64,000 bases of DNA. It comes from Diphasiastrum complanatum (lineage: Eukaryota; Streptophyta; Lycopodiopsida; Lycopodiales; Lycopodiaceae). The notes below the pieces were generated by a model. It was not told the origin of the DNA, did no database searches, and saw only the letters and a program-made list of their open reading frames with translations. Location of the stretch: NCBI GenBank assembly GCA_029204225.1, contig CM055095.1, positions 74,145,501 through 74,209,500 of the forward strand, given 5' to 3'. Made by a program: the position numbers and the translations under genes. Positions within the stretch are counted from its first letter, which is position 1. Every line of letters begins with the position of its first letter. Below are positions 12,241 to 22,906 of this stretch, piece after piece.

Positions 12241-13300
12241 TGCAGTCCTCAAACTCAATCTAGATCATTGATTTTTATAACATTCAGTAGACACACATTA
12301 TGAAATAAAGACTTCAAGAATGTTCTCATTGTCCTCATGAAAGGATCTTAAGGAAATCTAACAACTTGAGAGATTTTGACCCCTAAAGATGCATAAATGA
12401 AACATAAAGAATCAGCTATAAAATGTGGTTTTTTTCACTATCCTTGGCCTTGGGAAAGATCTATGAAGTGACCTCTAGAGTAGATTAATATTGGGCTGCC
12501 TTATAATGGATCGGTCAACTGCAAAAAGATTTACGTAATGAAGGTAAAACTTGTAGTGAAAAATTGAGAGCCCTCAAAATGCAAGCAATAATAAGCTTTT
12601 GGTCCAAGAAGCATTCAAATTTAAGTACATTTTAGGTTGTAAGAAAAGACAAAGTTTCCCCAAACACAAGCACTAACAACAACAACAGTGGAGGGAGATG
12701 GAGATGAATGCGCTGCAGGTCAAATATGGCCGCATCGTGACACGCGTTTGAGCAACTTCGCACATCTATTGCCGTTTCCACAGCTACGCGTTAATTTACA
12801 TGCCAGACTTGGTCCATCGCACTTCGTCTCCTTCCCCATTACAGCCTTCATCTCTACTCCTACCACCTACCTATACATATATATCATGTACATGCATTTC
12901 ACTTACACCCACACCCCCTTCTCTGGATTGGATGAATGATCGTTGTATCCACTGATCCGATATTTGAACCAATGCATCTTGCACTGTGAGCCAAATAACA
13001 AGAGCATTTTTACATATGTAAATGCCGTAGTGGAATTTTATTAGGAGCGTGCGTGCTTAATTTTTAGCTGTAAAATCAGAGCATAATCAATCAGAGCAGC
13101 CACTTTCATCTGCTTTTTGTATTAAATTTATGCATATAATTGCTCCTTGCATCCTACCTCTGAGGTGAGGTAAGATATTCAATTTCAAGGTTTCTCTCAT
13201 TGTGAGCCTTGAGGCAACTGTCGAAACTCCAGAACAGATAATAATTTCGGCTGCCGAGTGAATCGTAAAGGAGGTGTAGAACGTTGCTGGGCGTTTCTTT
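12241..13300. other. Upstream region of the left protease gene; no ORF supported
   Basis: This is a non-coding stretch between the CACTA relic and the protease start codon. It is essentially identical to the right-arm counterpart 41729-42788; in the part I compared closest to the gene I saw one substitution, near 13221. A TATA-like run lies near 12872 and a weaker AT-rich run near 13115-13140. Confidence 0.5.
12872..12885 (+). promoter_or_regulatory. Candidate TATA box of the left protease gene
   Basis: TATACATATATATC lies about 415 bp upstream of the ATG, in a CT/AC-rich stretch. It would give a long 5' leader. There is no transcript evidence, so this is only a candidate. Confidence 0.25.
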
Positions 13301-14788
13301 ATGGCAGCTGCGAAGTCGTGTACACCAGTACTAGGTTTGATTTTGGCCGTGTATATGTGTTGTTTCTTCCCGGCCGGAGCAGTACGAGCAACCGGCCGCT
13401 TGATCGATAAAGGCTCCTTGCAGATCAATTCTAATAACGTCCTAAATCTCAAAGCTTTGGTAGCTATTGGCCGCAGTACCAGTCACCCACATGGAGTGGG
13501 CATGAAAGTTTTCCACAGAGATGCTCCGCATTTAAGAAAACGAAGATCTGAACAAGCAACAAAATATCAAGACATAAGAGCTGGATCGATGCGTAAGAAA
13601 GATATGCACACACCACCTGGACTGGAATCAACCACACTGAGAAGACAAGGAGACCCCGCAGGACAGTATTACATGCCATTGCAACTGGGATCTCCGGGCA
13701 GAGACATCCTTGTCATCCTGGATACCGGCAGCGAGATACTTTGGGTGCAGTGTCAGCCCTGCAACATATGCGGATCACAAATTATCGAGCCCGTTTTTGA
13801 TCCAACGATATCTTCCACGTACCATCCCCTCTCCTGCAATTCTCAACACTGTCTGCAAGGAGGTGTCGGATTTCAAACATCCTGCAACGTCTCCCAGTCG
13901 CTAATTTGCAAATACCAAGTACGATACGGCGACAGTAGCACTAGCATCGGAGATCTATCACTGGACACTCTCACAGTCAATTCCACTACCGGAGTTCCCA
14001 CTGCCATAACTAACTTTGAATTTGGGTGTGGGCACACCAACGAAGGCATTGAAGCTGAGATTGGTGCATCAGGCTTGATGGGTCTAGACCGAGGCAACAA
14101 ATCATTCATCTCACAAATAAGCTCCCACTACCCGAAAGTATTCTTCTACTGCTTCCCCGATCGTATTAACAATCTCAATTCCTCAGGTTTCATACATTTC
14201 GGAAAGTCATACGTCTCGCAACATCTTCAATACACGCCCCTTATTCAAAACACTGCATCAGATTTTCTCTCTCAGTTCTATCACATCAACGTGACAGGAA
14301 TCAGCGTTGCTGGGCATCTTTTACCCATACCCACCGCTGCTTTCGACATTGACGCCTCTGGAAATGGTGGAACAATTATGGACACTGGCACTGCATTATC
14401 AGCCCTGGTTGATCCAGCCTTGAATGCGCTCAAAGAAGCCTTTTTAAACCGTACGAAGAATATGAAAAGAGTACCTGATCCTTCAGGAATTGGTCTGGAC
14501 ATCTGCTACAACGTCTCAGCCAGCAGCTCGCAGCTGCCCAAAGTGCCGACCGTGGAATTGCATGTTCAGGGCGAGGGAGCAAAGCTGCGTTTGTCTGCGG
14601 AGAATTTGTTGCTGATTGTGTCAACAGACGAGAAGCAGGTAACGGTGTGCTTGGCAATTCGGAATGCAGGCCTTGTTGGTATGGGTAGAAATGTAATCGG
14701 AAATTACCAGCAGGCAAATCATATAGTAGAGGTAGATATAGAGAAGTCTCGCGTGGGGCTGGCTGATGCTCATTGTGCGATGGAGTGA
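13301..14788 (+). CDS. Nepenthesin-like aspartic protease (A1 family), left copy
   Basis: This is an intact intronless ORF of 495 aa. Residues 1-30 look like a signal peptide (hydrophobic VLGLILAVYMCCFFPAG), followed by a propeptide to about 115. The mature enzyme has both active-site motifs: DTGSEILWVQ with Asp141 and DTGTALSALV with Asp361. The flap Tyr is about residue 209 (RYGDSS). The cysteine-rich insert typical of plant nepenthesin-type enzymes follows Asp141 (QCQPCNICG). FGCGHTNEG, GLMGLDRG and the C-terminal GNYQQANHIVEVD fit the family, as does the length. Several N-x-S/T sites suit a secreted or vacuolar glycoprotein that cleaves peptides at acid pH. It is flanked by TE relics on both sides and lies in the near-identical core of the inverted repeat. 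The substrate is unknown. Confidence 0.95.
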   Translation: MAAAKSCTPVLGLILAVYMCCFFPAGAVRATGRLIDKGSLQINSNNVLNLKALVAIGRSTSHPHGVGMKVFHRDAPHLRKRRSEQATKYQDIRAGSMRKKDMHTPPGLESTTLRRQGDPAGQYYMPLQLGSPGRDILVILDTGSEILWVQCQPCNICGSQIIEPVFDPTISSTYHPLSCNSQHCLQGGVGFQTSCNVSQSLICKYQVRYGDSSTSIGDLSLDTLTVNSTTGVPTAITNFEFGCGHTNEGIEAEIGASGLMGLDRGNKSFISQISSHYPKVFFYCFPDRINNLNSSGFIHFGKSYVSQHLQYTPLIQNTASDFLSQFYHINVTGISVAGHLLPIPTAAFDIDASGNGGTIMDTGTALSALVDPALNALKEAFLNRTKNMKRVPDPSGIGLDICYNVSASSSQLPKVPTVELHVQGEGAKLRLSAENLLLIVSTDEKQVTVCLAIRNAGLVGMGRNVIGNYQQANHIVEVDIEKSRVGLADAHCAME

Positions 14789-16949
14789 TCCAATTGCTAG
14801 AAACTACAATAGGCGAGAGTGAGCTGAAGCGCAGAACAGATTGGAAGCGAAAAGGAGAGTGGCACATAACAATGCATCAATTAGTTTCAAGCCCCCAATA
14901 AACGAAAGTATTACATTGCACTTACTCATGCACGCTACAGCAAAAAAAATCACACGCAGAAAAATAACGATAACTGGTGATGCGAAGGGTACAATCAACT
15001 GACGACAGCATCATGACCTTAAACCCTCACACCATCGCACGGTTCTGATTTAAGGATGATAAGCTCCAACACCTGTGCTCGCTCAATTATCCTCCAAATG
15101 CCACTATTCAAATTATCATCTATGAATCTTTCTACTTTATCTCTACTAGTCCCCTAATTTGTCATCATGTGTGCACGCATATCATCTTTTTTGCAGTACT
15201 CTAAATAAATGTCCCCAAGATGGAACCCTCTTTTGTGAGAGACGGCGTATGACGTCAATAGTTTTTGGTGAACTGCATTCTTTTCCACGCCGATGTAACC
15301 CTTGGTTATCATTCTAAATAGAAACTACACAAGGAACTTTGATCACTTCCTATATAGGAAAAATGTTCTAGTTAAAATGTGGATTTGGACCCCCTCTAAA
15401 TAGGAAATCTTTTTTCCTAGCTAAAAATTGCATGTGCTGATGATCAATTGCATCTAAGGAAAAGCCTTATTTTCCTTGATACATTTCTACCATTTCTAAC
15501 TTACAAATTATTTTTCCTAGTTACAAAATGTATGTGTCTCAATTTCACATAGGAAATCAATTTATTTCCAATATACATTTTAAATTATAAAATAGTTTTC
15601 TTAGATACTATAACCCCACTCATATTTCATATCCTCATTAACATTAACTGGTGATAGGCTAGTATTTTTTTTCATCATCTTTATAACATGGGCATCGACA
15701 CTTTGTTTTCATTAGCCCCCTATAGCAATTAACATATTCATTGAATGCATGTTCACAACTTCTAGAACTAAACAGTCAAATCAAGGTGTCCAAAGATTTG
15801 TAGCCTCTGCCTTGATCCAAAGGTTACAAATCCATGGTCCTTTTATTTTTTTAAGAGACAAAAAAAACACGTTGATTTCTTTTCAAAAGGCACCATTGAC
15901 TCTGTTAAGAGTAGAGGGTAAATAGGGACATTCCTTTAGATATGGCCTCAACAATGTTGAGATTTGGAGCGCGTCATGGACATCAAAGATCATTTTGAAG
16001 GTATTTTAAAGGCTACATTTTGTCGAACATTAAGGTGAAAGGTAAAATCATTTTCATATGCATCAATTTCACCCTCAAGTTCAAAAGTAGAACATCAAGA
16101 AATTACAAATATTTTGTTTACTATTGGGCATTACAGCAAGGTTGAAATGTTATACTAAAGCAACTCAAAAAAGTGGATAACAATCATGGTGCCTCATCTC
16201 CATGTGGCCTCAATAAAAAGTACATAATGGTTTTGCAAATTCTTTAACAAGAAGAAGTTGTTTAATACACAAGGAGCTTATGACCACTTCATATATGACT
16301 GAGATTGCAAGTTGACTGATCAACTTAGAATAAGCTTGTGTTTACGACATTTAAGTAGATTCAATTTTATGTCACACACAAGATAGCTTGATTTTGGTCC
16401 TTATGACTTGACATAGAAAAATCAAGCTCATTGATCTCAATTTTAGGACATTTAGATTGCTTCAATCTCTTGCGGATGAAATTATTCCTATCACTCAAGA
16501 TAGCTTGAATCAACCAAGATATATTTTGGCATGCATTATACGAGGTTTGTTCATAAAGTGATGAAATTTGAGGAATGTCAAATTTATGAGCTTCAAATAG
16601 CTCAAATTTCATGCCTATCACTCATTGAAATATCTCAAATATGATGCCTAACATGCGATTAGGTCTTATCATTTAACATTATTCATGAAGCAATCAAACT
16701 TGAGCAATCTCAATATTAGGACACTCGAATTGTTTAAGTTCAACTCATTATCGATGAAATTGGTCCATATTTGTTGAGAGAGCTCAAATTGATGTCTATC
16801 TGTTATTGGTCTTGCTTGGATCAATAGAAATTGTCAAGTAGAAGCGAGAATTGGATGATAGTCTTGATATAGATCAAGATCCCAAGCTACCAATCACTCT
16901 TATTGAAACTTTTTGAATCAAATTAAGTTCTTTTCTCTAATATTTGACA
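14789..16949. other. Downstream region of protease and LTR of copia-1; no gene
   Basis: No coding sequence is supported. 15330-15620 has loosely repeated TTTTCCTAG/TTACAAAATG words. 16330-16802 holds a degenerate array of motifs such as GAGCTCAAATTGATG and GCCTATCACTCA. The copia-1 LTR ends at 16949 (TATTTGACA); its start cannot be fixed. At 16802/16803 the left arm lacks 826 bp present on the right. Up to 16802 the sequence is nearly identical to the right arm; after it, differences rise to a few percent. Confidence 0.5.
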
Positions 16950-16961
16950 TGGTATCAGAGC
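16950..16961 (+). other. Primer binding site of copia-1 (left)
   Basis: TGGTATCAGAGC follows an LTR-like end (TTTGACA). It is the initiator tRNA-Met PBS of plant copia elements and lies about 615 bp upstream of the gag start. Confidence 0.85.
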
Positions 16962-17576
16962 CAAGTCTAATAGCTTTGATGATGATCCAAATCTCTTCAT
17001 TTTGCCAAAAGCATTGGTGCTAGAATCAATTTGAAGGAGGGCGACTAACCAATTGTTTACTTGTGGATTTGAAGTTCAAATTAGTGTGAAAAGTTCAAGT
17101 GTACTTCTCACACATGTGAGAGCCTGCTGGAGTTTTACTATCACCATATCTTAGTGATTTTTCAATATTTCTACTTAAGACAATTTGTAAAGAGTGAAAC
17201 TAGTGATTTGCTTTGAGGAAATCCATTGATCTCATTGTAGCTTTGATGTGGAATGGTGTTAGATGTTTGATAAACCTCCAAATCATTGAGAGTGAGTTTT
17301 GAGACTTATGTTTTTAGTTATAGAGAGAGACTAAAATCCATTCTAAACACCATAGGAAGGCATTGGCACTTCCAAGAGTCAAACCCGAGTTTTTCAATTG
17401 AATAGTTTGACAATGTGTAGAATTTGATTCTCATGTTCCTTTGAGTTTAAGATCATTGTAGATCTTGCTTCTTGAGTTGAGAGAGATTCAAGTGAGTAGC
17501 TTAGAGGCTAAATTCTGAAAAAGAGAATAGAGAAAGTCTTGAATAGTACATATGTTGTACTTGTTACTAGTGAAAT

Positions 17577-19749
17577 ATGGGTTCAGTTGGAGCCTATCTT
17601 CTTGAAACTAGTGAGAGGCTAAATTCAAGTAATTATTCAATATGGAGTAAGAATGGCATCACTTCTAGTGCTCCAAGACTTGTGTGATCTTGTCCTTGGT
17701 GAAGAGAAAGATCCTCGAGGAGGACAAGATCTTGTGAAGTACAAGAAAAGATCTAGACTAGCATTGCATTGTCTTAAAATGAATGCTAGTAATGAACTTC
17801 TTAAAGCAGTGGCATCTTGTAGCTTGGCCAAGGAGGCTTGGAACTCCTTGAAAGGGATCTATGAATCCAAAAATACCTCTAGAGTGCTTGTGCTAAGAAA
17901 TAAAGTTTTTCAAAGCATGAGAGGTAGTGATGAGAGTGCTCAAGAGTATGTCTTGAGAATAAAATTTCTGAATAAAGAACTTTCCATCATAAGTGAGAGT
18001 TTCAATGATGATGAGCTTGTGCAAATCATTCTAAATGGTCTTGGAGATGAGCTCTCCAATCTAGTACAAAGCTTTGCAATTCAAGATTCTCTACCTTCTA
18101 TTGACAAGCTCCATAGTGTGCTTGTGGCCGAGGAAAGTAGAATCCTTCATGTGAAACAAAAAATTGGTTCCTTGAAGCTACATGATGGAGATGAGAAGGC
18201 CAACTTCTCAAGCAAAGGCAAGGCAAAGTCCAAGAAGAAGATCCAACACAAGGAGACCAAGAGTGATGATCAAGCATCATGCTCTAAAGGTGGAAAGAAG
18301 AGCAAGGCCAAACAAAAGTGCTTTTTTTGTGGAAAAAAGGGGCACTTTGCATCCGAGTGCTACAAAAAGAAGAATGCACAAGGTGAGAGCAATCAAGGCA
18401 ACCTTACCCTTGAGGAAGAGGAGGATGAAGTGGATTCATCCTTGATGGCATCTACATCAACAATCAAGAGCTACTCCAATGACACATGGTGGATTGATAG
18501 TGGGGCTAGCTCCCACATGATATTCCAAAAGGATTTATTATCAACTCTTGTACCTTTTGTATGTTGTAAAAAGTCTATTCTAGCAGCAAGTGATCAAGAA
18601 TGTAGAATAGATGGAGTGGGAACTATTCCCTTTAGTCGATCCTCTAAAAGAGTAGATCTTCAAAATGTACTCTATGTTCCTACACTCACTGAGAGTTTGC
18701 TAAGAGTAGAACAATTGATGGATGGTGGTTTATATGTCCATTTTAAGCAAGGTGTTGCTCCATTATGATGAATGATACTTGCATTGTAAAAGGATTCAAG
18801 CAAGGAAGGCTTTTTAAGCTTGATGCTAATGTATCTCTTGGAAGTGTGAACATGGCTAAGGAGGAGCTAAATCAAGTGGAGCTTTGGCATAAGAGGTTGG
18901 GCCATCCCAACTTCAAATCAATGAAGATGCTATGCACAAAGGATCTTGCTCTCGGCCTTCCAAAGACATTCTCAAAATGTGGAAAAAGTTGTGAAGCTTG
19001 TAGCCTCTCAAAGGCACACAAGCTACCTTTTGTTAGCCCTTCTACAAATTAAGAAATTTTTGTTCTCAGCCTACACTACTTCTTAGGAGCTGTATGAAAG
19101 CTTCACGGAAGTCTAATGGACTGTTTAAGACTGTTGGTGATGTTACTTTTGGATTTGGGGAGGTGTTTGCATGTTTTTGGACAATATGGTCTAGAAAAAA
19201 TGTGCCCTACTACAGACTTGATTTTTATCCTTATCACAACATATTTCATTCAGTGATCAAAATCAACCAATGGTGAGTTCAGTACAATTAGATTGCTCAA
19301 ATTCAACTCCTTATTGACGGAATTGATGCTTATCATTTGAGATAGCTCAATTTTGGTCGCTATTACCCAAGATAGTGATGTGCACTTTTTTCTCAAGAAT
19401 CTAATGGAGGTGCATTAGTGTATGTATCTTTTATTGATGATTACTCTAGATACACTTAAATTGAACTTTTGGATTCCAAAAGTAAAGTGTTTGAGTCTTT
19501 TGTAAAGTTCAAAACTCTAGCTGAGAATCAACTTGATGATAAAGTAAAAGTATTGAGAAGTGATAATGGTGGAGAGTATATCTCCACTAAGATGATAGAG
19601 TTTTGTAAATCCAATGGTATTAAAAGAGAGCTTACATGTACTTATAGTCCTCAAGAAAATGGTATAGCCGAGAGAATGAATAGAACTCTTTGTGAGTGTG
19701 CAAAAGCTTTAAGGCTAGATTCATCTCTACCTAAGTCATTTTGGGGAGA
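17577..19749 (+). pseudogene. Ty1/copia element 1: gag, protease, GAG-pre-integrase, integrase (interrupted)
   Basis: Gag starts at the ATG at 17577 (MGSVGAYF in the right-arm copy). A 2-bp deletion near 17647 shifts the frame, so the long frame reads from 17653. That frame holds the UBN2-type gag, the zinc knuckle CFFCGKKGHFASEC (CX2CX4HX4C) near 18321 and the protease motif WWIDSGASSHM near 18488, and ends at 18768. GAG-pre-integrase follows (ELWHKRLGHPNFKSMKML; CEACSLSKAHKLPF). A foreign insertion of about 325 bp splits the integrase start. The core resumes with SDVHFFSQ, RSDNGGEYIS and NGIAERMNRTL. The integrase is cut after LPKSFWGD by insertion of a gypsy LTR. RT is absent here. Confidence 0.92.
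19053..19377. repeat. Insertion inside copia-1 integrase carrying the degenerate GAGCTCAA-type motif
   Basis: The copia reading is interrupted between KLPFVSPSTN and SDVHFF. The second half (about 19262-19377: ATTGATGCTTATCATTTGAG, ATAGCTCAATTTTGGTC) resembles the motif array at 16330-16802 and 37900-38660. It may be a fragment of the same LTR family or a separate small repeat. It has no coding capacity. Confidence 0.5.
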
Positions 19750-21021
19750 TGTGATGCCACAAAAATGTTAAATATTGAAATATCAACATAAATATGGCAT
19801 GATATACTCGAAAATGAAGAGATGAGCTGGTTAAGTATAAATCATGAAGAGGCCTAAGTCATTTTTCGGGAATATATCTCCTAAGTAATTGCCTTGTAAT
19901 TAAGGACAAGACCTTTAAAAGAGAAAAGACATTGCCTTGGATAACCTTTACTAGGTCGTCCATACGAAACGACTAGATACGAAAAGACATGTTAAACTAG
20001 AGTAACTTTAACTCATAGTTAAGTATACCTCCTATGGTATTGTTGAACGTATTTTCAATCTAATTGTTAACTAGACCCTTTCGCGAGAGCGACACACCTG
20101 TTGTTTTAGAGGTGTGTTTGTTCGCCCCGTAGAACATATATAGATCTCACACTTCAGTCTCGATCATTGAGAGAGAAGAGTTTATGCTTATGTAAGAGAT
20201 TGAAGAAGTGAATAGAGTCCTGTGAGTTATTCTCTCTTATCTTCGTTCTCCGCATTGCTGAGTGTGAGTGATCTTGAGTCTGCTAACAATGTCTAACGCA
20301 TTTCATGAATTACTCTCTGTTCAGACAAACACTCTAGTGCATTACAGTTGTTTGTTGTGTTTTCGTAAAGCATGCTCTAAAGAACTGTCTTAAAACCATC
20401 TTATTTATCTGTTGCGAATACTTTCTTTTCGACACTTGAATAACGACTATCTTTGGTACAATCTAGCATGATCATTGAATAAAGCTGTATGTATACATAT
20501 GAGATGACAGTCCTTGTCTGAAGAATTGAGTCTTTGATCTGTTTTCCTGATTGGCATTGACATAAGTTTCTAACGTGTTCTAAAACTCTTCATGTTCTTT
20601 AACCATTAAGTTGGGCTTTAGTTGTTGAGGACTCTTGTCTATAAATGAATAGTTCACGAACACGAACACGATTAATTAATTGTTTGCACAGTCACAAATA
20701 CATCGAACAATTCTTGATTCTCTATTGACACCTTAATCAGCCAGAGTGTAGTACTGCTGTACTACTCTGATAACATCTCATCTGTAGAACGCGCTTCATT
20801 CGATTCGATAGAGGACAGATTGCTGTTCTGAATTTATTAACATTACCCATCCCAAACATAAGTAATACTGGTAGCTTTTTAATGTCTATCGACAACCAGA
20901 ATAACACTCGAAACCATTTGTCATAGATTGTACCAAAAACATAACTTTCTAACGCTGTCCTTTGTGGGAGCAACATTATTTACTATAAAATCTATATTAA
21001 CCCTGTTGGTATAGTACGACA
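19750..21021 (+). repeat. 5' LTR of the central gypsy element
   Basis: The LTR starts TGTGATGCCACAAAA and ends TATAGTACGACA. It pairs in length and sequence with the left 3' LTR at 8619-9891. The flanking GGAGA (19745-19749) would be one half of a target duplication, whose partner is lost. Confidence 0.9.
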
Positions 21022-21034
21022 TATACCAATTTTT

Positions 21035-21051
21035 TGCACCGTTGCCGGGGA
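21035..21051 (+). other. Primer binding site of the gypsy element
   Basis: TGCACCGTTGCCGGGGA lies 13 bp after the LTR. It differs slightly from the TGGCGCCGTTGCCGGGGA common in plant Athila/Tat elements. Confidence 0.85.
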
Positions 21052-21103
21052 TAGTTTAGGAAAGTTATAAGAAATCTAACGAATCCATTTCCATCTCTAG
21101 TGT

Positions 21104-22906
21104 ATGTCAGATAGAGAATCCAGATTAGATCAATACTGTAAGCCTAGAGAGGAGTTTTTACGAAGACAAAGTGAGAGTACTAGTCGAAGAAATCTAGACG
21201 AAATCACTGCCCAGTTACTTGAACTCCTAATTAGCTTCGGTTTGGAGGGTCCTACTGCACGTTTCACTTCTATCTCTAAAATTAAATACGATTATTTTAA
21301 AGGGACTTCTTCCGATGATGTAGATAGCTATGTCTCACAATTCGAGTCAATCGCTAATGTGAATAACGAGGGAACTGACGTAGACAGACTATGAATTTTC
21401 CCTGGTCAACTAAGAAAGCAGGCGCGCATCTGGTACAACCAAGTTGAACTAGGCCGTGTAGGAACCTGGTACCTACTAAAAGATGTGTTTCTGAACCAAT
21501 TCAAAGAGAGCGATTACAAATCTAGAATTCTTGGACGTCTGAACAATGTTCAGAAGAAGAGTAAAGAATCCCTTCGCAAATATACACGAAAGGTTAAAAA
21601 TTTCATAGGAAAACTAACCGGTGTATATCCCATGGATATGCAGATCGAATGGTTTTTGGCTGGTTTACCACCAAAGATTGATCGGTATTGCAGACAAGGG
21701 GACATGACCTCCTTAGCAACAGTAATAGCTAGTGCCAAAAATTTCAAGACCTCGAAACTAGCACGAAAGCGACGATCGACTAAGAAATCTCGAAAGTTGA
21801 AGACTGATTCTAGTGATAGCGATGATGATTCAGATTCTGATTCAAGTACTAGTTTTTCAAGCTCGGGATTTGAAAATAGCGATTCATCAGAATCGAAAGC
21901 TGACAAAGGAGAGAGAAAGAATAAACGACGAACTAAACGAAAGGACGACACGAAAGTTGTCGAGGATAAGTCTCAACTTCTAAAGTTTAAAAGCTTTGGA
22001 AGAGTAATATGGCTGACTTTAATAAAAAGTTTAATGACTTGAAAGTGCTGATCTCTGAAGTTGTAGATAAAAGACTAAAATCGTCTTCTTCCAACTCAGG
22101 AATGTGGTGTACGAAATGTGAAAATTCTGGACACACTAAGGAAGACTACACTACTGTGAAAATCAAATACATTGAAGATCCTGCCCAAGAGGTACTTTTT
22201 ATTTTTTAAAATGATGCGACTACTAACTATGTACAGGGTACTGTAGCATCAACCCAACAGGACAGACCCAAGTTCACACCTAGAAGACATAATCCTCCTG
22301 AATTTGTTGGACCAGCGAAGTCTCAAACCGCGACTGAACCAGTTTCGGGCAACTGCTACAACTGTGGAGAGCCGGGACATTTTTCTCCTGACTGTCCTCA
22401 ACTGCGAAAGCCGATTGGTTATGTACCATTATGCTCGAATTGCAGAGAGCCTGGCCACAAATATCCTGACTACCCTCAGCGCAGAAGCCGCGACCCAAAT
22501 ATCAGTATGTAGCAACACCAGCTGCTGCCGACACGAAAGCGAAAGCTGTGACTGATGCTGTTGTGCAGAAAATTGACGTTAATTGGCAAAGACAGAAGAT
22601 CAGTCCTGGCCAAGTGACATGTCCAAATTATTCAAAGTCACAACGAGAAGTAAAAGCTCCTCAAAACCTGATCAGAAATCTTCGACAAAGTGTAGAAAAT
22701 CCTCAAAGAAGAAATCCTCTAGCAAAACAATGAACAAATCTACGACTAAAGAAGATCTCAAAGATGACCCTGACTATGTTCGCAATGCTGCGAAGTTATT
22801 CGCAAAAGATATCTTGGCAGAAGCAAAGGAAATCATCAATGCTGAACTTCAGACAACTGCTGTAGAAAAGGTGGTCACTTTCGAGCACGAAGACGAAATT
22901 GTCTAG
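21104..22906 (+). pseudogene. Gypsy gag with zinc knuckles, broken
   Basis: The capsid region of the retrotransposon gag family runs from the ATG at 21104. One in-frame stop lies at 21392 and the frame then stays open to 22042 (IWYNQVELGR; WFLAGLPPKIDRYCR). A Ser/Asp-rich basic tail follows. After a frameshift come three knuckle-like motifs: CTKCENSGHTKEDY, CYNCGEPGHFSPDC and CSNCREPGHKYPDY. The last Cys of the first and third is Tyr, so only the middle one is intact. Another frameshift near 22495 leads to a lysine-rich stretch before the protease. Gag would package element RNA into cytoplasmic particles. Confidence 0.87.

Larger units (their letters stand above)
2475..18163 (+). repeat. Left arm of a giant inverted repeat
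   Basis: The arm is matched in reverse complement by 36047-50016. Paired positions sum to about 52480 for the outer part, about 55030-55060 for the middle and about 54208 for the inner part. The steps are explained by three indels: 2.58 kb (7012 to about 9596) missing from the right arm, about 31 bp near 10892-10905 missing from the left, and 826 bp (right 37404-38229) missing from the left between 16802 and 16803. It contains L, gypsy 3' sequence, CACTA, the protease gene and copia 5' sequence. Confidence 0.95.

Noticed and set aside
12551-12558. TTGTAGTG as the 3' end of the CACTA element
   Set aside because: Only the last bases fit. The neighbouring bases are not the inverse of the candidate 5' end and no 3-bp target duplication is present.
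12688-12939. 83-codon frame upstream of the protease (mirror 42090-42341)
   Set aside because: It is identical in both arms only because the whole core is. It is low in coding character, overlaps the candidate TATA box and has no domain.
13087-13452. Minus-strand frame opposite the protease start (and its mirror at 41580)
   Set aside because: It is a shadow of the protease gene and its upstream region. Codons follow the plus-strand gene and no domain is visible.
14430-14867. 145-codon frame antisense to the protease 3' end (mirror 40165-40602)
   Set aside because: It is an antisense shadow; composition and position follow the protease coding strand, with no domain.
16367-16621. 84-codon frame in the motif array (mirror 38411-38665)
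   Set aside because: It falls inside degenerate repeated DNA near the copia-1 LTR. The frame is a by-product of AT-rich repeats.
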